A DNA stretch of 64,000 nt from Serratia symbiotica. GTDB taxonomy: Bacteria > Pseudomonadota > Gammaproteobacteria > Enterobacterales > Enterobacteriaceae. Shown here piece after piece: positions 12,601 through 24,215 of this stretch (the stretch's first letter is position 1; each line of letters begins with the position of its first letter). The DNA lies in contig JAAKDF010000003.1 in the NCBI GenBank assembly GCA_011754105.1, positions 1-64,000 on the forward strand. Direction: 5' to 3'. The position numbers and the translations under genes were made by a program. Below the pieces are notes generated by a model. It was not told the DNA's origin and did no database searches. It saw only the letters and a program-made list of their open reading frames with translations.

Positions 12601-13547
12601 TCACCGCCGGAGCCGGTAGCGGCACCAGGCCATGGGGAGATCGCCGTCGGGTGGTTGTGAGTCTCCACCTTCATAAGGATATGAGCATGTTCCTGATGGT
12701 AATCGTACTGACTGTTTTCCGGCGTAGCAAAGAAATAGCCAACCTGAGAGCCTTCCATTACTGCGGCGTTGTCTTTATAAGCCGATAGCACGTATTCCGG
12801 CGTCTGCTCGAAGGTGTTCTTAATCATGTTAAACAGCGACTTCGCCTGCGGTTCACCATCAATTATCCAGTCAGAGTTGAAAATCTTGTGGCGGCAGTGC
12901 TCAGAATTGGCCTGCGCGAACATGTACAGTTCGATATCCGTTGGATTGCGCTCCAGAGCGGTAAAGGTTTTCAGCATATAATCAATTTCATCTTGTGACA
13001 GCGCCAAACCCAGCCCGACATTAGCCTGTTCCAGCGCGCTGCGCCCTTCGCCAACTACGTCTATCACCTGATAACTCACCGGTTGATGGTGTGCGAATAA
13101 CTGTTCAGCCTGTTGCAGTTCGCTAAAAACGGTTTCCATCATGCGATCATGCAGCAAGGCAGCGAACTGCTGCCACTGGACCCCCGTCAGCGTGGGTGCC
13201 TTGACGTAGAATGCCAAGCCGCGCTCCAACCGGGCTATCTTCTGCAAACCGCAGTTGTGGGCTATATCGCTTGCTTTGGAGGACCAGGGTGAAAAGGTGC
13301 CCGGACGCGGTGTCACTAACAGCAGGCACCCTTCAGGGGCATGTTCGGCGAGAGAAGGACCATACTTAAGCAGACACTGAAGCTTGGCGTATTCTTCGGG
13401 ACTTAGCGGTGCGCTCACATCAGCGAAGTGGACGTATTCAGCGTAGATATCATTAACCGGAAGTTGAGCGTCCTGGCAGCGTGATAGCAGTTTAGTAATG
13501 CGAAAAGCCGACAAAGCGGGCGAGCCATGCAGTATTTCCATAATCAA
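9651..13547 (-). CDS. purL: Phosphoribosylformylglycinamidine synthase
   Basis: 1298-aa [27 protein letters not shown]-like start; C-terminal glutaminase [12 protein letters not shown]. Confidence 0.98.
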   Translation of the reverse strand: MIMEILHGSPALSAFRITKLLSRCQDAQLPVNDIYAEYVHFADVSAPLSPEEYAKLQCLLKYGPSLAEHAPEGCLLLVTPRPGTFSPWSSKASDIAHNCGLQKIARLERGLAFYVKAPTLTGVQWQQFAALLHDRMMETVFSELQQAEQLFAHHQPVSYQVIDVVGEGRSALEQANVGLGLALSQDEIDYMLKTFTALERNPTDIELYMFAQANSEHCRHKIFNSDWIIDGEPQAKSLFNMIKNTFEQTPEYVLSAYKDNAAVMEGSQVGYFFATPENSQYDYHQEHAHILMKVETHNHPTAISPWPGAATGSGGEIRDEGATGRGAKPKAGLVGFSVSNLRIPGFEQPWEHDFGKPERIVTALDIMTEGPLGSAEFNNEFGRPALVGYFRTYEEQVNSHNGIELRGYHKPIMLAGGIGNIRACHVQKGEITVGAKLVVLGGAAMNIGLGGGAASSMASGQSDADLDFASVQRDNPEMERRCQEVIDRCWQMGEQNPILFIHDVGAGGLSNAMLELVSDGGRGGRFELRDILNDEPDMSPLEVWCNESQERYVLAIAPAQMAQFAAISRRERAPYAVIGEATEDQHLTLNDRHFDNQPINMPLDVLLGKTPKMTRDVTSKQANFQALERENITLADAVKRVLHLPTVAEKTFLITIGDRTVTGMVARDQMIGPWQIPVADCAVTTSSLDSYYGEVMSIGERAPVALLDFAASGRLALGEALTNLAATEIGALKRVKLSANWMAAAGHPGEDAGLYAAVKAVGEELCPALGITIPVGKDSMSMKTRWQEGNEQREMTSPLSLVITAFARVEDVRHTVTPQLRTDKGDTTLLLIDLGNGHNALGATALAQVYRQLGDKPADVRNIAQLAGFFNGMQQLVAERALLAYHDRSDGGLLVTLVEMAFAGHCGVTIAINGLSDDALAVLFNEELGALIQVTAAQLEAVKQVFAQHGLSDNIHHIGSVQAGDRLVISQNGKVLYSESRNTLRTWWAETTWQMQRLRDNTACADQEHQTKQDEQDPGLNVKLTFAPQEDIAAPYIATGARPKVAVLREQGVNSHVEMAAAFHRAGFDALDVHMSDLLEGQRNLQDFHTLVACGGFSYGDVLGAGEGWAKSILFNDRVRDEFELFFHRPHTLALGVCNGCQMMSNLCELIPGAEHWPRFVRNLSDRFEARFSLVEVAASPSLFMQGMAGSRMPIAVSHGEGRVELRDTAHLSTLESNGLVALRFVNNVGQVTEDYPANPNGSPNGISAVTSASGRATVMMPHPERVFRTVSNSWHPEEWGEDSPWMRMFRNARKQLG

Positions 13548-13859
13548 AATTCTCTTGTCTTTGACGACACTGACTTCAGCAATTCATTGAGCGAAATAGG
13601 GAAAAACGCGCGTGATTATAGAGAATCTGCGCCTGCGAAGAAACCGTTTGCATAGCGATTATTGATAAAAGCTATTTGCTTCATAAGGTAGTCATAGCAT
13701 GTCAATAAAGTTACACGTTGGCGTTTTGTTGCTCAAAGTGCCCCGGTACTGGTGATTTAACTATAAGAAAAGGTGGGATTGTACATCATCAGTTGGTCTA
13801 ACATTACTTGGCACGGTGGCCAAAGTGGGCAACTAGCCGCGATCAAATCCCGCGCTGAG

Positions 13860-14904
13860 TTGCGAATCAGCACGTTAAACTCACCTCTCACCTATTTCAC
13901 CACCAAAAATGGTGCGGGGGCTTGACTATAAGCGGGCGAAATACTTCGCTAACTACCTTGGGATCAAGTTGGTAGTTATCTCGCAGCAAAATATCAACTA
14001 TATGTTTAACGACCTCGATGACGATAAAGCCGATCTGCTGGCAGCCAGCCTGAACTATAATCCAGAGCGCCTTGCCAATGCGCGCATTGGCCCAACCTAC
14101 TGTTCCGTTTCCCAGCAATTAGTGTACCGTTTGGGTCGCCAACTGCTAAAAAGCTTCTCGGATATCAAAGGCAAGCTTGCGGAGGCCTCCGGTTCCATGC
14201 ACATCAGCACGCTGAAACAGCTTATGCGGGATAAATTCGCAGATCTCAAATGGCAAACTGCCAGCGACCTCACGTCAAAGGAACTGCTGGAATAGGTAGC
14301 CGATGTCAAGCTGGACTTATACCCTCGGCGATTCAGTGACTATTGCCCTATTGCAACGCTTCCATCCGCAACTGGCGGTGGCGTTTGATGTCACCGATGA
14401 ACAGCAGATCACCTGGTATCTGAAGCGCGGTAATGACGATAGCATATATGCGGCGATGTTAGACTTCTTCAACCAGAATGTGGACGATAGCACCCTGGCC
14501 CGAGTGGAAGAAAAATATCTTCGGCCATGTCGTCAGTTTTGACTACGTTTATACCAAAACCTTTTTATCCGCTACTGATGTGATCCTACCCAACTTTCGT
14601 TCACTACATGGGCTGGTGCCAAGTGCTGAACGCCCGCAAACTAACCAAAATAGCAACAGGGCAATCCTGACAGTTGGCTTGATGTTAAACAGCGCCTGCC
14701 AATGCTCACTCAGAAGCGTTAACATTTGCAACTGACCTACGATTACGCGCGTGAGCTCTAGGCTTCTAACTATGCAGAAAACATCCGCCGCTATCAGGTT
14801 AGCCTGGTTGGTTATCTGCAAGAAAAAGAAAAGAGGGCATCGAAAGAAGCCGCTAACCAGAAAGCAATGGGAAGAGCCTATCCGATAATTGCGCCGGATA
14901 GCTG
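13860..14904 (+). pseudogene. mltF: Membrane-bound lytic transglycosylase F pseudogene
   Basis: GLDYKRAKYFANYLGIKLVVISQQNINYMFNDLDDDKADLLAASLNYNPERL...GPTYCSVSQQLVYRLG, VEEKYL, then C-terminal [21 protein letters not shown]. Catalytic SLT portion missing; stops present. Confidence 0.88.
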
Positions 14905-14909
14905 ATTTA

Positions 14910-15452
<543 letters not shown>

Positions 15453-15926
15453 TTATACACACTAGACTATGGTCCCGTTATGGGACGTGGCCGAGTTGCA
15501 GACCCAAAATCATGTATCAAGGCGGAAGATGCCGGGCATAGCGGAGTATGGGCTTTTGGGACGCGCCCCGAAGGGCTGGGTCACTTAAACGCGTCTCTTG
15601 GTGACGCACCGCTTATTTCGACCATCCAACCTTACATCCTAGACCTTGCTACACGTTTAAATAACCGCCAGCAGCGCTCACGGGGACAATTGCCGGACGC
15701 AGCCTAAACCTCACCTGTAGATCCGATACGCCTAAGGAAACACCATCCTCCGCACTCTCCACCTCTTTCAGCAGTGCGCCGTAGATACCGGCAATCAAGA
15801 CCCACCCACACTACCTTACATCACGCCGAATGTCGGCGGATATTCGGACGCATCCAGCACCTAAAGACGCCAGCTGGTGCAATTCACCAGATAGATCAAA
15901 CGCACACCCGCCTTTAGCGCCACAAC

Positions 15927-16533
15927 GACTTTGTTGAATAAATTGGATTTGGAATAAAGAGTCCCCTGAATGGTAATCTTGCTGGCATAATCGGTGACAT
16001 TGCTCAAGTAAAGGTCAGTACAGATGACCTTATGTGTTTCTGTATCTACGGCCAAATGTAGTTTTCGCCAGATCCGTCGTTTCACTGACCGTATTTTATA
16101 GCCAGGTGCGCAATTGCACCCGGCGTTGGAGTTTTAAACGGGACATTGACTTACTTCGCCCGCTTACTGATGCAGGTGTAGTCCAGGTAGTTCAACGGCA
16201 CTTTCATCAGTGTGAAAATAGAATCGACAAAGCCCTGAAGGGCGCAAAGTGTCAGGCCGAAAATCAGTTTCATCATCAAGACGCTTGTCATTGCCATATT
16301 GGAATAATGTTGTTGGCGACCACGCCTAGAAGGTTTTGCCTCGCAGTCCCAGGGGTGAAGTGCCGTTTCATCGACCCATAAAGTGAGTGAACCCCGAGTG
16401 ATAAAGGCGTTGTTGTAAGCCTTCCAGTTGGTGATCTTGAAATTTTGCTTGGCCACGCCATGTCGCTATTTTGACAGAAGGAGATTTATCTAATTCTCAT
16501 GCCGTCCAAATGTTCGATTTATTCAACAAAGCT
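15927..16533 (-). mobile_element. IS903-like element, internally deleted remnant
   Basis: Terminal repeat-like sequences actttgttgaataaa / tttattcaacaaagct flank transposase fragments MAKQNFKITNWKAYNNAFITRGSLTLWVDETALHPWDCEAKPSRRGRQQHYSNMAMTSV and RRIWRKLHLAVDTETHKVICTDLYLSNVTDYA. The middle part is missing. Confidence 0.85.
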
Positions 16534-16706
16534 AGTCTGCATATTAAATATCAGGTCGCCAAGCGCCGTGCTGGAGTAAATAACAATGCTGCAAAAAAGT
16601 ACCGCTCAGCATTCAGGCTATTTACATCTTTTAAGTTCCCAAAAAATCTGGTTTAGAAATATAGGAAACGATTGACGGTATCAATCTTACTTTTTTTCAT
16701 CGATGC

Positions 16707-17660
16707 TTAGATCTTTTTTCTCTGATAATATTCAGCCAGCGTCATGCCAACGGTACGCTGGCGCAACCAGTCAAAAAGCTGTTCCAGATCGCGATACAGC
16801 CCTTCAATATCCTGTTCGGTTTTAAATGTCGGACTACCGCCGGGCATAAACTCGGCGGAATGCAGCATAAACTCCAGGTAATCATGCCCCTGTGCCAATG
16901 ATACCTCAACCACCTTTTTCATCTTGTGCAGGTTTTTGCCACTGGGCCGCAGCCAGTTCACCGGTGGTGAACGCTTCTTACCTCGCAGCCTATCATAGCA
17001 TTGTTTAAAAATGTTTATTATTGCCGAATGCTTGTACTGAATGCTCATTGGCACCTCTAATAATGTCGAAGTACCCGGCTTTGCGATATTTTGCGGATCT
17101 ATAAAGTAAGCCTGCGCAGGGAAATGGCGGTAGTCCGTGCCGCCATCCCCCTGCGGGTTGCCCGGCGAGAACTGCCAGTTAACCCGTGGTGTAACTGAAC
17201 AGTCTAACTGATAGCCGTATTCCAGCAGCAGCGATGCATAGTATTCGTTAAAGGCCCAGCGGCCAGCACGGTGGCTGAGCATCTTTATTTGGAAAGTGTC
17301 CTCAAGTAGCTTGGTCATATGATCGACTTTGGCACGCATCTGACCGGCGGGATATTCGATTAGATATGGCTTATGACGCCAATCATCGTCGGTCAGCGGA
17401 GCTAGTGGCGGGCTGTTCCAAGCATGTAGGTGCATCCCTATCTCGCCAGCACCGCGCGCGATCATATCACGTGCGAACTCAATATAGGCCGGATCCAACG
17501 CCATTTCATAGTTGGTGAGATACACTGGCTTGAAGGAGTATTTCTCACAAAGCAACTGGAAACGTGGCAAGAAACGCGTATTTACGGTGGAAATACGCGT
17601 TTCTTGCCACAGATTATCACCTTCGGTATCAATAGTAATGAGAAACGCCGGTTTAGTCAT
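16707..17660 (-). CDS. Polysaccharide deacetylase-like LPS core protein (WalW/WabN-like)
   Basis: Start taken at MTKPAFLITIDTEGDNLWQ. TIDTEGD, GEIGMHLHAW and LSHRAGRWAF are NodB-type deacetylase signatures. Sits beside LPS glycosyltransferases. Confidence 0.75.
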   Translation of the reverse strand: MTKPAFLITIDTEGDNLWQETRISTVNTRFLPRFQLLCEKYSFKPVYLTNYEMALDPAYIEFARDMIARGAGEIGMHLHAWNSPPLAPLTDDDWRHKPYLIEYPAGQMRAKVDHMTKLLEDTFQIKMLSHRAGRWAFNEYYASLLLEYGYQLDCSVTPRVNWQFSPGNPQGDGGTDYRHFPAQAYFIDPQNIAKPGTSTLLEVPMSIQYKHSAIINIFKQCYDRLRGKKRSPPVNWLRPSGKNLHKMKKVVEVSLAQGHDYLEFMLHSAEFMPGGSPTFKTEQDIEGLYRDLEQLFDWLRQRTVGMTLAEYYQRKKI

Positions 17661-17856
17661 GAATATCAACCTGAGATCAACAGAATGCATCATATTACGT
17701 AGGCTGTTGCACCAGGGCAAATGACTTTATTACCGGATTAGAATAACGTTGAGGGGCATTTGTTCCCCTTCCTGATAAGAAAGCAAAGCGGAGCAACAGT
17801 AGCCACAGGCGATCGGGTCATTTAGAATCACAAACATGTTTCCCTGAAAGCAACTC

Positions 17857-18939
17857 ATGATGAACGACGCGCCGGCCTTAATTTCTGACCTACCCGTACA
17901 GCGTATTCTGATCGTTAAACTGCGCCACTATGGCGATATGCTGCTGATCACGCCAGTCATCAGCAGCCTGCTACAAAACTACCCACAGGCACAGATCGAT
18001 GTACTGCTGTATAAGGAAACCCATGAGATACTGGCGAGTAATCCAGCACTATCAAATATTTTTGCCATTGACCGTCAGTGGAAAAAACAAGGAACCTTGG
18101 CGCATCTGCGCCATGAACTGAGCCTGTTGCGCCAGCTTAAAGCACAGCGCTACGATATGGTGGTCAATCTGGCCGATCAGTGGCGCAGCGCTATCCTGAC
18201 GCGCTTGACATGCGCACGTATCCGGCTAGCCTTCGACTTTCCTAAACGTCGTGGCTTTTTTTGGCACCACTGCCATACCCGGCTAGTGCTGGTTAGCGAT
18301 CACGCTCATCAGCATACCGTTGAACAGAATTTATCGCTGTTGGCTCCCCTAAACCTACCGGCACTCAGTCAACGGGTAACGATGAGCTATGAAGCACAGG
18401 ACTGGCAAGCCGGTGAGCTGCTGTTGCAGCAGCAGGGCGTGACTGGTGATTACATCGTGGTGCAGCCTACCTCGCGCTGGTTATTCAAATGCTGGAGTGA
18501 AGAAAAGATGGCATCCACCCTTTGCGCATTGCAGACCAATGGTCACCAATTGGTAATCACCTCCGGCCCAGACTCCCGGGAAAAAGCAATGGTGGAGCGT
18601 ATTCTGGCACTTTGCTTGCCGCATAACGTGGTTTCACTGGCTGGGCAGTTGACGCTGCGCCAATTGGCTGCTCTGATCGACCATGCAAAACTATTTGTCG
18701 GCGTGGACTCAGTGCCAATGCACATGGCTGCTGCGTTAAAAACTCCGTGCATTGCGCTGTTCGGCCCATCTAAACTGATCTTCTGGAGGCCATGGCAAGT
18801 TATCGGCCATGTGATTTGGGCTGGAGACTTTGGCAAGTTACCCGATCCAGACACCATTAACACCAATACCAAAGAACGTTATCTTGACCTTATTCCTATA
18901 GACGCGGTGATTGCAGCTGCGCGGAGTCAACTAGTATGA
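17857..18939 (+). CDS. LPS heptosyltransferase (WaaQ-like, GT9)
   Basis: 360-aa ORF: RILIVKLRHYGDMLLITPVISSLLQNYPQAQIDVLLY and FVGVDSVPMHMAAALKTPCIALFGPS are GT9 heptosyltransferase signatures. Confidence 0.85.
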   Translation: MMNDAPALISDLPVQRILIVKLRHYGDMLLITPVISSLLQNYPQAQIDVLLYKETHEILASNPALSNIFAIDRQWKKQGTLAHLRHELSLLRQLKAQRYDMVVNLADQWRSAILTRLTCARIRLAFDFPKRRGFFWHHCHTRLVLVSDHAHQHTVEQNLSLLAPLNLPALSQRVTMSYEAQDWQAGELLLQQQGVTGDYIVVQPTSRWLFKCWSEEKMASTLCALQTNGHQLVITSGPDSREKAMVERILALCLPHNVVSLAGQLTLRQLAALIDHAKLFVGVDSVPMHMAAALKTPCIALFGPSKLIFWRPWQVIGHVIWAGDFGKLPDPDTINTNTKERYLDLIPIDAVIAAARSQLV

Positions 18940-20063
18940 AAGCATGCCGTTTGGCGATTGTTCGCCAAAAATACCGCCTAGATGGCGGAGCTGAGCGTTT
19001 TGTCTCATGCACTCTGGAAGCATTGGAACAGCATAACCTCGATCTAAATGTCATCACCCGCGAATGGCAGGGCGACACCAATCCCAACTGGCATATTCAT
19101 CTGTGTGATCCATTAAAATTTGGCCGCATCAGCCGTGAACGGGGTTTTGCCGAAGCAGCTAGAGCGCTATGGCAGAAAGAGCTATTTAATCTGGTGCAAA
19201 GCCATGAACGTATTCCTGGCTGTGATATTTATCGCGCTGGCGATGGTGTGCACCGTCGCTGGCTGTTGCAACATGCGCGCCTGCTACCAGAATGGCGACG
19301 CAAGTGGTTGTTCTCCAACCGCTATCACCGCTATGTGATGTGCGCCGAACGCGCGATGTACGCCGCGCCTGAGCTGAAAGCCATTATTTGCAACGCCGAG
19401 ATGATCAAGCAGGAAATCATCGACGATTTTGGCGTGCCAGCCGACAAAATTACGGTGATCTATAACGCCATCAATAATCAAAAGTTCATGCCAGCCGATG
19501 CAAGACAGCGGCAACTGCTGCGCGACCAATATCGAATCCCTCAGCAGGCGCACTGCCTGATCTTTGTCGGTTCTGGCTTTGAACGCAAAGGATTGGCTAC
19601 TGCCATCCGCGCCTTAGCAGCAACGGACAGCCACCTGCTAATTGTCGGTAAGGATAAGGCAAAGAAGCGTTATCGAGCGTTGGCGCAATCGCTCGGATGT
19701 AGCCACCGTGTACATTTTATGGGTGTGCAAAAGCAGATGCTGCCGTTTTACCAAGCAGCAGACGCGCTGCTGTTACCGACGCTGTATGACCCGTTCCCTA
19801 ATGTGATCCTAGAAGCGATGTCTTGCGGCCTGCCGGTGATCACCAGCACCACCTGCGGCGGTGCCGAGTTTATTACGCCAGGCCAGAATGGCTTCGTTAC
19901 CGATGCACTCGACATTACAGCTATTAGTGCAACGATTCAGGCATTGCCTCGTCATGCCATGGGTTCTTCCATGGGCGAAGCGGCTAGGCTGCGCATCATG
20001 TCGGCCACGCCGGCGCATCTCTCCAAACAGCTTATTTCCCTCTATAACCGACTACTGGATTAG
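18936..20063 (+). CDS. LPS core glycosyltransferase (WaaG/WabG-like, GT4)
   Basis: 375-aa ORF: RQKYRLDGGAERFVSCTLEAL, FVGSGFERKGLATAI, DPFPNVILEAMSCGLPVI. Overlaps the previous stop by 4 nt (operon). Confidence 0.85.
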   Translation: MKACRLAIVRQKYRLDGGAERFVSCTLEALEQHNLDLNVITREWQGDTNPNWHIHLCDPLKFGRISRERGFAEAARALWQKELFNLVQSHERIPGCDIYRAGDGVHRRWLLQHARLLPEWRRKWLFSNRYHRYVMCAERAMYAAPELKAIICNAEMIKQEIIDDFGVPADKITVIYNAINNQKFMPADARQRQLLRDQYRIPQQAHCLIFVGSGFERKGLATAIRALAATDSHLLIVGKDKAKKRYRALAQSLGCSHRVHFMGVQKQMLPFYQAADALLLPTLYDPFPNVILEAMSCGLPVITSTTCGGAEFITPGQNGFVTDALDITAISATIQALPRHAMGSSMGEAARLRIMSATPAHLSKQLISLYNRLLD

Positions 20064-20065
20064 CT

Positions 20066-21163
20066 ATGCGTATACTAATGGTTATCGACGGCCTGCCTGG
20101 AGGTGGCGCAGAAAAAGTGGTGCTGACCTTGTGTCAGGGCATACAGCAAATGGGCCATGACGTTAGTCTGGTCTCATTACGCGACGTCTGCAAATACCCC
20201 ATTCCCCAGGGTATTAACTACTACGTGGTGGCAGATAACAGCCGTACACCGTGGCGCAAGCTGACCGAGCTGTCACGCCGTGCCGCAGCGCTAGATCGAG
20301 CGATCGCCGACATGGAACGCAAAAATGGTGCCTTCGACCTGGCTTTCTCTAACTTGCACAAGACCGATCGCATCGTCAGCCGCAGCAAGCTGCTAGCTTC
20401 AGATCGCCTGTGGTTCTGCATTCACGGCATTTTGTCCACTTCCTACCTTGGCCACCGCGAAGGGCTAGATCGCTGGCTGAAGAAGCGCAAAATCGCCGGT
20501 GTCTACCAGGAGCGCAACATCGTCGCTGTTTCACAGGCAGTTGGTGACGATTTGCAGCAAAATCTGCCAATTCGCCCCCATAATTTAGCAGTGATCAATA
20601 ATCCTTTTGATATTGCTGCCATAAAACAGCAGGCGGCGGAGCCTTGCGAGCTGGCGGGCCAGGATTATCTAGTCCACGTCGGCCGCTTCCACCCACACAA
20701 ACGGCACGATCGCCTGCTGAAAGCCTATACGCAATCCGGCATTCAGGTGCCGCTGGTTTTGATTGGTGTTGGAAGTGCAGCCAGCATTGCTGACACCAAA
20801 CGGCTGGCGGCAGAGTTGGGTATTGCGGAACGCGTGCGACTTCTTGGTTTCCAGGCCAACCCCTATAAGTTTATTCGTCATGCATCTCTGTTGGTGCTCA
20901 GCTCCGACAGCGAAGGCTTTGGCAACGTGCTGGTCGAGGCTTTGCTGTGCGATACGCCGGTGGTAAGCACCCGTTGCCCAGGTGGGCCGGCGGAGACCCT
21001 GGAGAAGGCCGACATGGCCCACGCGCTAGCGGAATTAAATGAACGTTCGCTGGCGGATAAAATAGCACAAATTTATGCTAATCCACCGGAAATCAATCAT
21101 CAGCAATTGCTGAGCTACGGCCTTGAACCTATTTGCCGACAATATCTGGCGCTAAAGAAATGA
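20066..21163 (+). CDS. LPS core glycosyltransferase (GT4)
   Basis: 365-aa ORF: MVIDGLPGGGAEKVVLTL, HVGRFHPHKRHDRLLKAY, SDSEGFGNVLVEALLCDTPVVSTRCPGGPAETL. Confidence 0.85.
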   Translation: MRILMVIDGLPGGGAEKVVLTLCQGIQQMGHDVSLVSLRDVCKYPIPQGINYYVVADNSRTPWRKLTELSRRAAALDRAIADMERKNGAFDLAFSNLHKTDRIVSRSKLLASDRLWFCIHGILSTSYLGHREGLDRWLKKRKIAGVYQERNIVAVSQAVGDDLQQNLPIRPHNLAVINNPFDIAAIKQQAAEPCELAGQDYLVHVGRFHPHKRHDRLLKAYTQSGIQVPLVLIGVGSAASIADTKRLAAELGIAERVRLLGFQANPYKFIRHASLLVLSSDSEGFGNVLVEALLCDTPVVSTRCPGGPAETLEKADMAHALAELNERSLADKIAQIYANPPEINHQQLLSYGLEPICRQYLALKK

Positions 21164-21237
21164 AATAAGGCAGGGACTGCTCCTGAGGTATCCCCATAAA
21201 TCTCTCATTACACCAGGATCATTGCTGCGTACCGCTT

Positions 21238-22244
21238 GGCGTTGTTAAATAAATCGAACATTTGGCCGGCACGAGGATCAAATCACTCTTCTGCTATCAA
21301 AATAGCGACATGGCGAGGCCAAGCAAAATTTTAAGATCACCAACTGGAAGGCTTCCAATAACGCCATTATCACTCGACTTTCACTCACTTTCTATGTGGA
21401 TGAAATGGCACTTCAACCCTAGTACTGCGAGGCAAAACCTTCCAAGCGTAGTCGCCCACAAAATTATTCCAATATGACAATGAATAGCGTCTTGATGCTG
21501 AAACGGATTTTCGGCCTGACACTTCGCGTCCTCCAGGGCTTCGTCGACTCCATTGTCATACTGATGAAAGTTCCGTTAAACTGCCCGGACTACACCTGCA
21601 TCAGTAAGCGGGCAAAGTACGTCAATGTCCAGTTTAAAAACCCAACGCCTGGTGAAATTGCGCACCTGGCTATAAAACACGGTCAGGTAAACGGCGAATC
21701 TGGCGAAAACCACATTTGGCCGTAGATATAGAAACACATAAGGTCATCTGTACTGACCTTTACTTGAGCAATGTCACCGATACGGAAGCCTTCCCAGGTC
21801 TCATCCGCCATACGGTATCGTAAAATTAAAGCCGCCTCGGCGGATGGGGCTTACGATAGACTAGTAAGTCATGATAAGTTAAGGTGCAAGAAGATCAGTG
21901 CGTTAATACTGCCCAGAAGTGGATCCTGTTATTAGTCGGCAGACTATGCAGCCCGAAATCAAGCGGTGGCGAACCAGCACCTTACCGGAGACAATACACG
22001 GAGGAAAAGTATGACAAGCTACCACCGACGTTTGATAGCGGAAAAAGAGATATGCAGAGTAAAACAGCTATTTGGTGGTCACCTTTCGCTGGGAGATTAT
22101 GATGAGCAAGTTGCAGAGGCTATGGCCATGATTTATACATTAAACAAGATGACGCTCGCAAGTATGCCAGAAACTGTAATTGTTGCCTGAAAGATGCCCA
22201 TTCAGGGGACTCTTTATTCCAAATCAAATTTATTCAACAAAGCC
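21238..22244 (+). mobile_element. IS903-like element, both ends present, transposase disrupted
   Basis: Left end ggcgttgttaaataaatcgaac, right end aatttattcaacaaagcc. Transposase readable only across several frames (VLMLKRIFGLTLRVLQGFVDSIVILMKVPLNCPDYTCISKRAKYVNVQFKNPTPGEIAHL...). About 1007 bp. Confidence 0.88.
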
Positions 22245-22618
22245 GTTTTTTTGATAAAATTACTTACTTTTACCTTACTAGTGGTGTGGTATACACTGGA
22301 AAGTATTGAGCAATATTCTTTGAATATTAACAATCCCAACAATCCCTGACAAAGGAGCCACTGAGTGCCATATTCATCATGTCCTATTTATATGCTAGGC
22401 ATATGAGCATTGTAGCGATAGTCAAGCGGGAAAGTACGGTGTCAATCTTGACAATAGTCGCGATGATTGGATCGCCAGTTTTACAGAAGCCGTCCTTTCG
22501 CACAGGTTTATTTTGCTGGCAATAACAACAATAAACATCGATCAAATCAGTGATAACAATTCCCATAAATGCGGTAGTTTATCAAATCGACTCTTCGTCC
22601 TCTTACTGGGACAGGCTC

Positions 22619-23995
22619 TTATTTGCCAATACAGAAACTGGAGAAAATGCGTCCCAGTAGATCATCTGAGGAAAACTCACCGGTAATTTCACTTAACGCC
22701 AACTGTGCCAGCCGCAGTTCTTCAGCCAGTAATTCACCCGCGTAAGCACTCACCAACTGTTCTTTGCCCTGTTCTAGATGTAGCGCCGCTTGTTCCAATG
22801 CATGAAAGTGACGGCGACGCGCCAGGAAACCGCCTTCTATATTGCTGGTAAAGCCCATACTCTGTTTCAGGTGATCGCGCAGCAGATCGATTCCTTCGCC
22901 AGTACGTGCCGAAAGGCGAATAAGTGAGTAACCATTTACTTCTGTTATGCCTAGCGTTTCACCGGTGATGTCAGCCTTATTGCTCACCACAGTGATCGGT
23001 AAACGCTGTGGTAAACGCGCCGTAAACTCCTGCCAGATCTCTTCTAGCTCGGTAGCGAAGTTGGTAACGATGGTGGTGGTGCCATCCACCATAAATAGCA
23101 CTCTGTCGGCCTGTTCGATCTCATTCCAGGCACGTTCGATACCAATGCGTTCAACTTCGTCACTGGCCTCTCGCAAGCCGGCGGTATCGATAATGTGCAG
23201 AGGCATGCCATCAATGTGGATATGTTCCCGCAGTAAGTCGCGGGTTGTGCCGGCAATATCGGTAACGATTGCCGCTTCACGTCCGACTAACGCATTGAGA
23301 AGGCTAGATTTACCGGCGTTTGGTCTTCCGGCAATCACCACCTTCATCCCTTCACGCAGCAGGCTGCCTTGGCGTGCTTCGCCACGCACGCTGTCTAGAT
23401 CAGTAATCACTACGTTTAGCTGCGCCTCGATTTTGCCGTCCGACAGGAAATCGAGTTCTTCGTCTGGAAAGTCGATCGCCGTTTCCACATATATTCTCAG
23501 GTGAGTGAGTGCTTCCACAAGTTGATAAATGCGGGTGGAAAATGCCCCCTGTAACGAGTTCATTGCTGACCGTGCTGCCTGTTCGGAACTGGCGTCGATC
23601 AAGTCAGCAATGGCTTCTGCCTGCGCCAGATCGAGTTTGTCGTTGATGAATGCGCGCTCTGAGAACTCACCTGGCCGCGCGATGCGCACGCCAGGTACCG
23701 CTAGCACGCGTTTTAGCAGCAGATCGAGGATCACCGGCCCTCCGTGGCCCTGCAACTCCAGTACGTCTTCGCCGGTAAATGAATTCGGAGCGGGAAACCA
23801 CAGTGCGATACCCTGATCGAGGGTGATGCCCGCGACATCACGGAATGGCAGATAGTCGGCATAGCGTGGTTTGGGCAGTTTGCCGAGCAGCGCCAAGGCA
23901 ACCTCTTTGGCTTTGCTTCCGGAAATGCGCAAAATTCCGATGCCACCGCGTCCAGGTGGGGTGGCTTGCGCTACGATGGTATCGGTGGTGCTCAT
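22619..23995 (-). CDS. mnmE: tRNA modification GTPase
   Basis: [26 protein letters not shown]...; [15 protein letters not shown]1 motif; C-terminal CIGK. Confidence 0.98.
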   Translation of the reverse strand: MSTTDTIVAQATPPGRGGIGILRISGSKAKEVALALLGKLPKPRYADYLPFRDVAGITLDQGIALWFPAPNSFTGEDVLELQGHGGPVILDLLLKRVLAVPGVRIARPGEFSERAFINDKLDLAQAEAIADLIDASSEQAARSAMNSLQGAFSTRIYQLVEALTHLRIYVETAIDFPDEELDFLSDGKIEAQLNVVITDLDSVRGEARQGSLLREGMKVVIAGRPNAGKSSLLNALVGREAAIVTDIAGTTRDLLREHIHIDGMPLHIIDTAGLREASDEVERIGIERAWNEIEQADRVLFMVDGTTTIVTNFATELEEIWQEFTARLPQRLPITVVSNKADITGETLGITEVNGYSLIRLSARTGEGIDLLRDHLKQSMGFTSNIEGGFLARRRHFHALEQAALHLEQGKEQLVSAYAGELLAEELRLAQLALSEITGEFSSDDLLGRIFSSFCIGK

Positions 23996-24215
23996 ATACC
24001 ATTTATCCTTCAAGTTATAGCAGTTATTGGCTGCCTTCTCTTACCAAGTTCAATGGATCCTCGGGGACGCATTCAATTACCGCCTACCTGCAAGCTTGAA
24101 TACTGTCTGGTAACGCGGTTCTCTCTGACGATGAACTATGCAAAAAGGCGATGATTAGACCGCCTTTAAAAGTTACTACAAAGCTTGGTTGTGCCTAACA
24201 ACCCCTACAATACGC

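Noticed and set aside
9970-12788. Many plus-strand ORFs (60-111 aa) inside purL
   Set aside because: They are antisense shadows of a single conserved 1298-codon gene, with no recognisable domains and typical arginine/serine-rich composition.
17430-17702. Plus-strand ORF reading LETWQETRIYGGNTRFLP, similar to the deacetylase peptide
   Set aside because: Not a real gene; it results from the perfect palindrome at 17564-17610, which makes both strands encode similar residues.
22947-23504. 185-aa plus-strand ORF opposite mnmE
   Set aside because: Mirror frame of conserved mnmE codons, no independent start context or family match.
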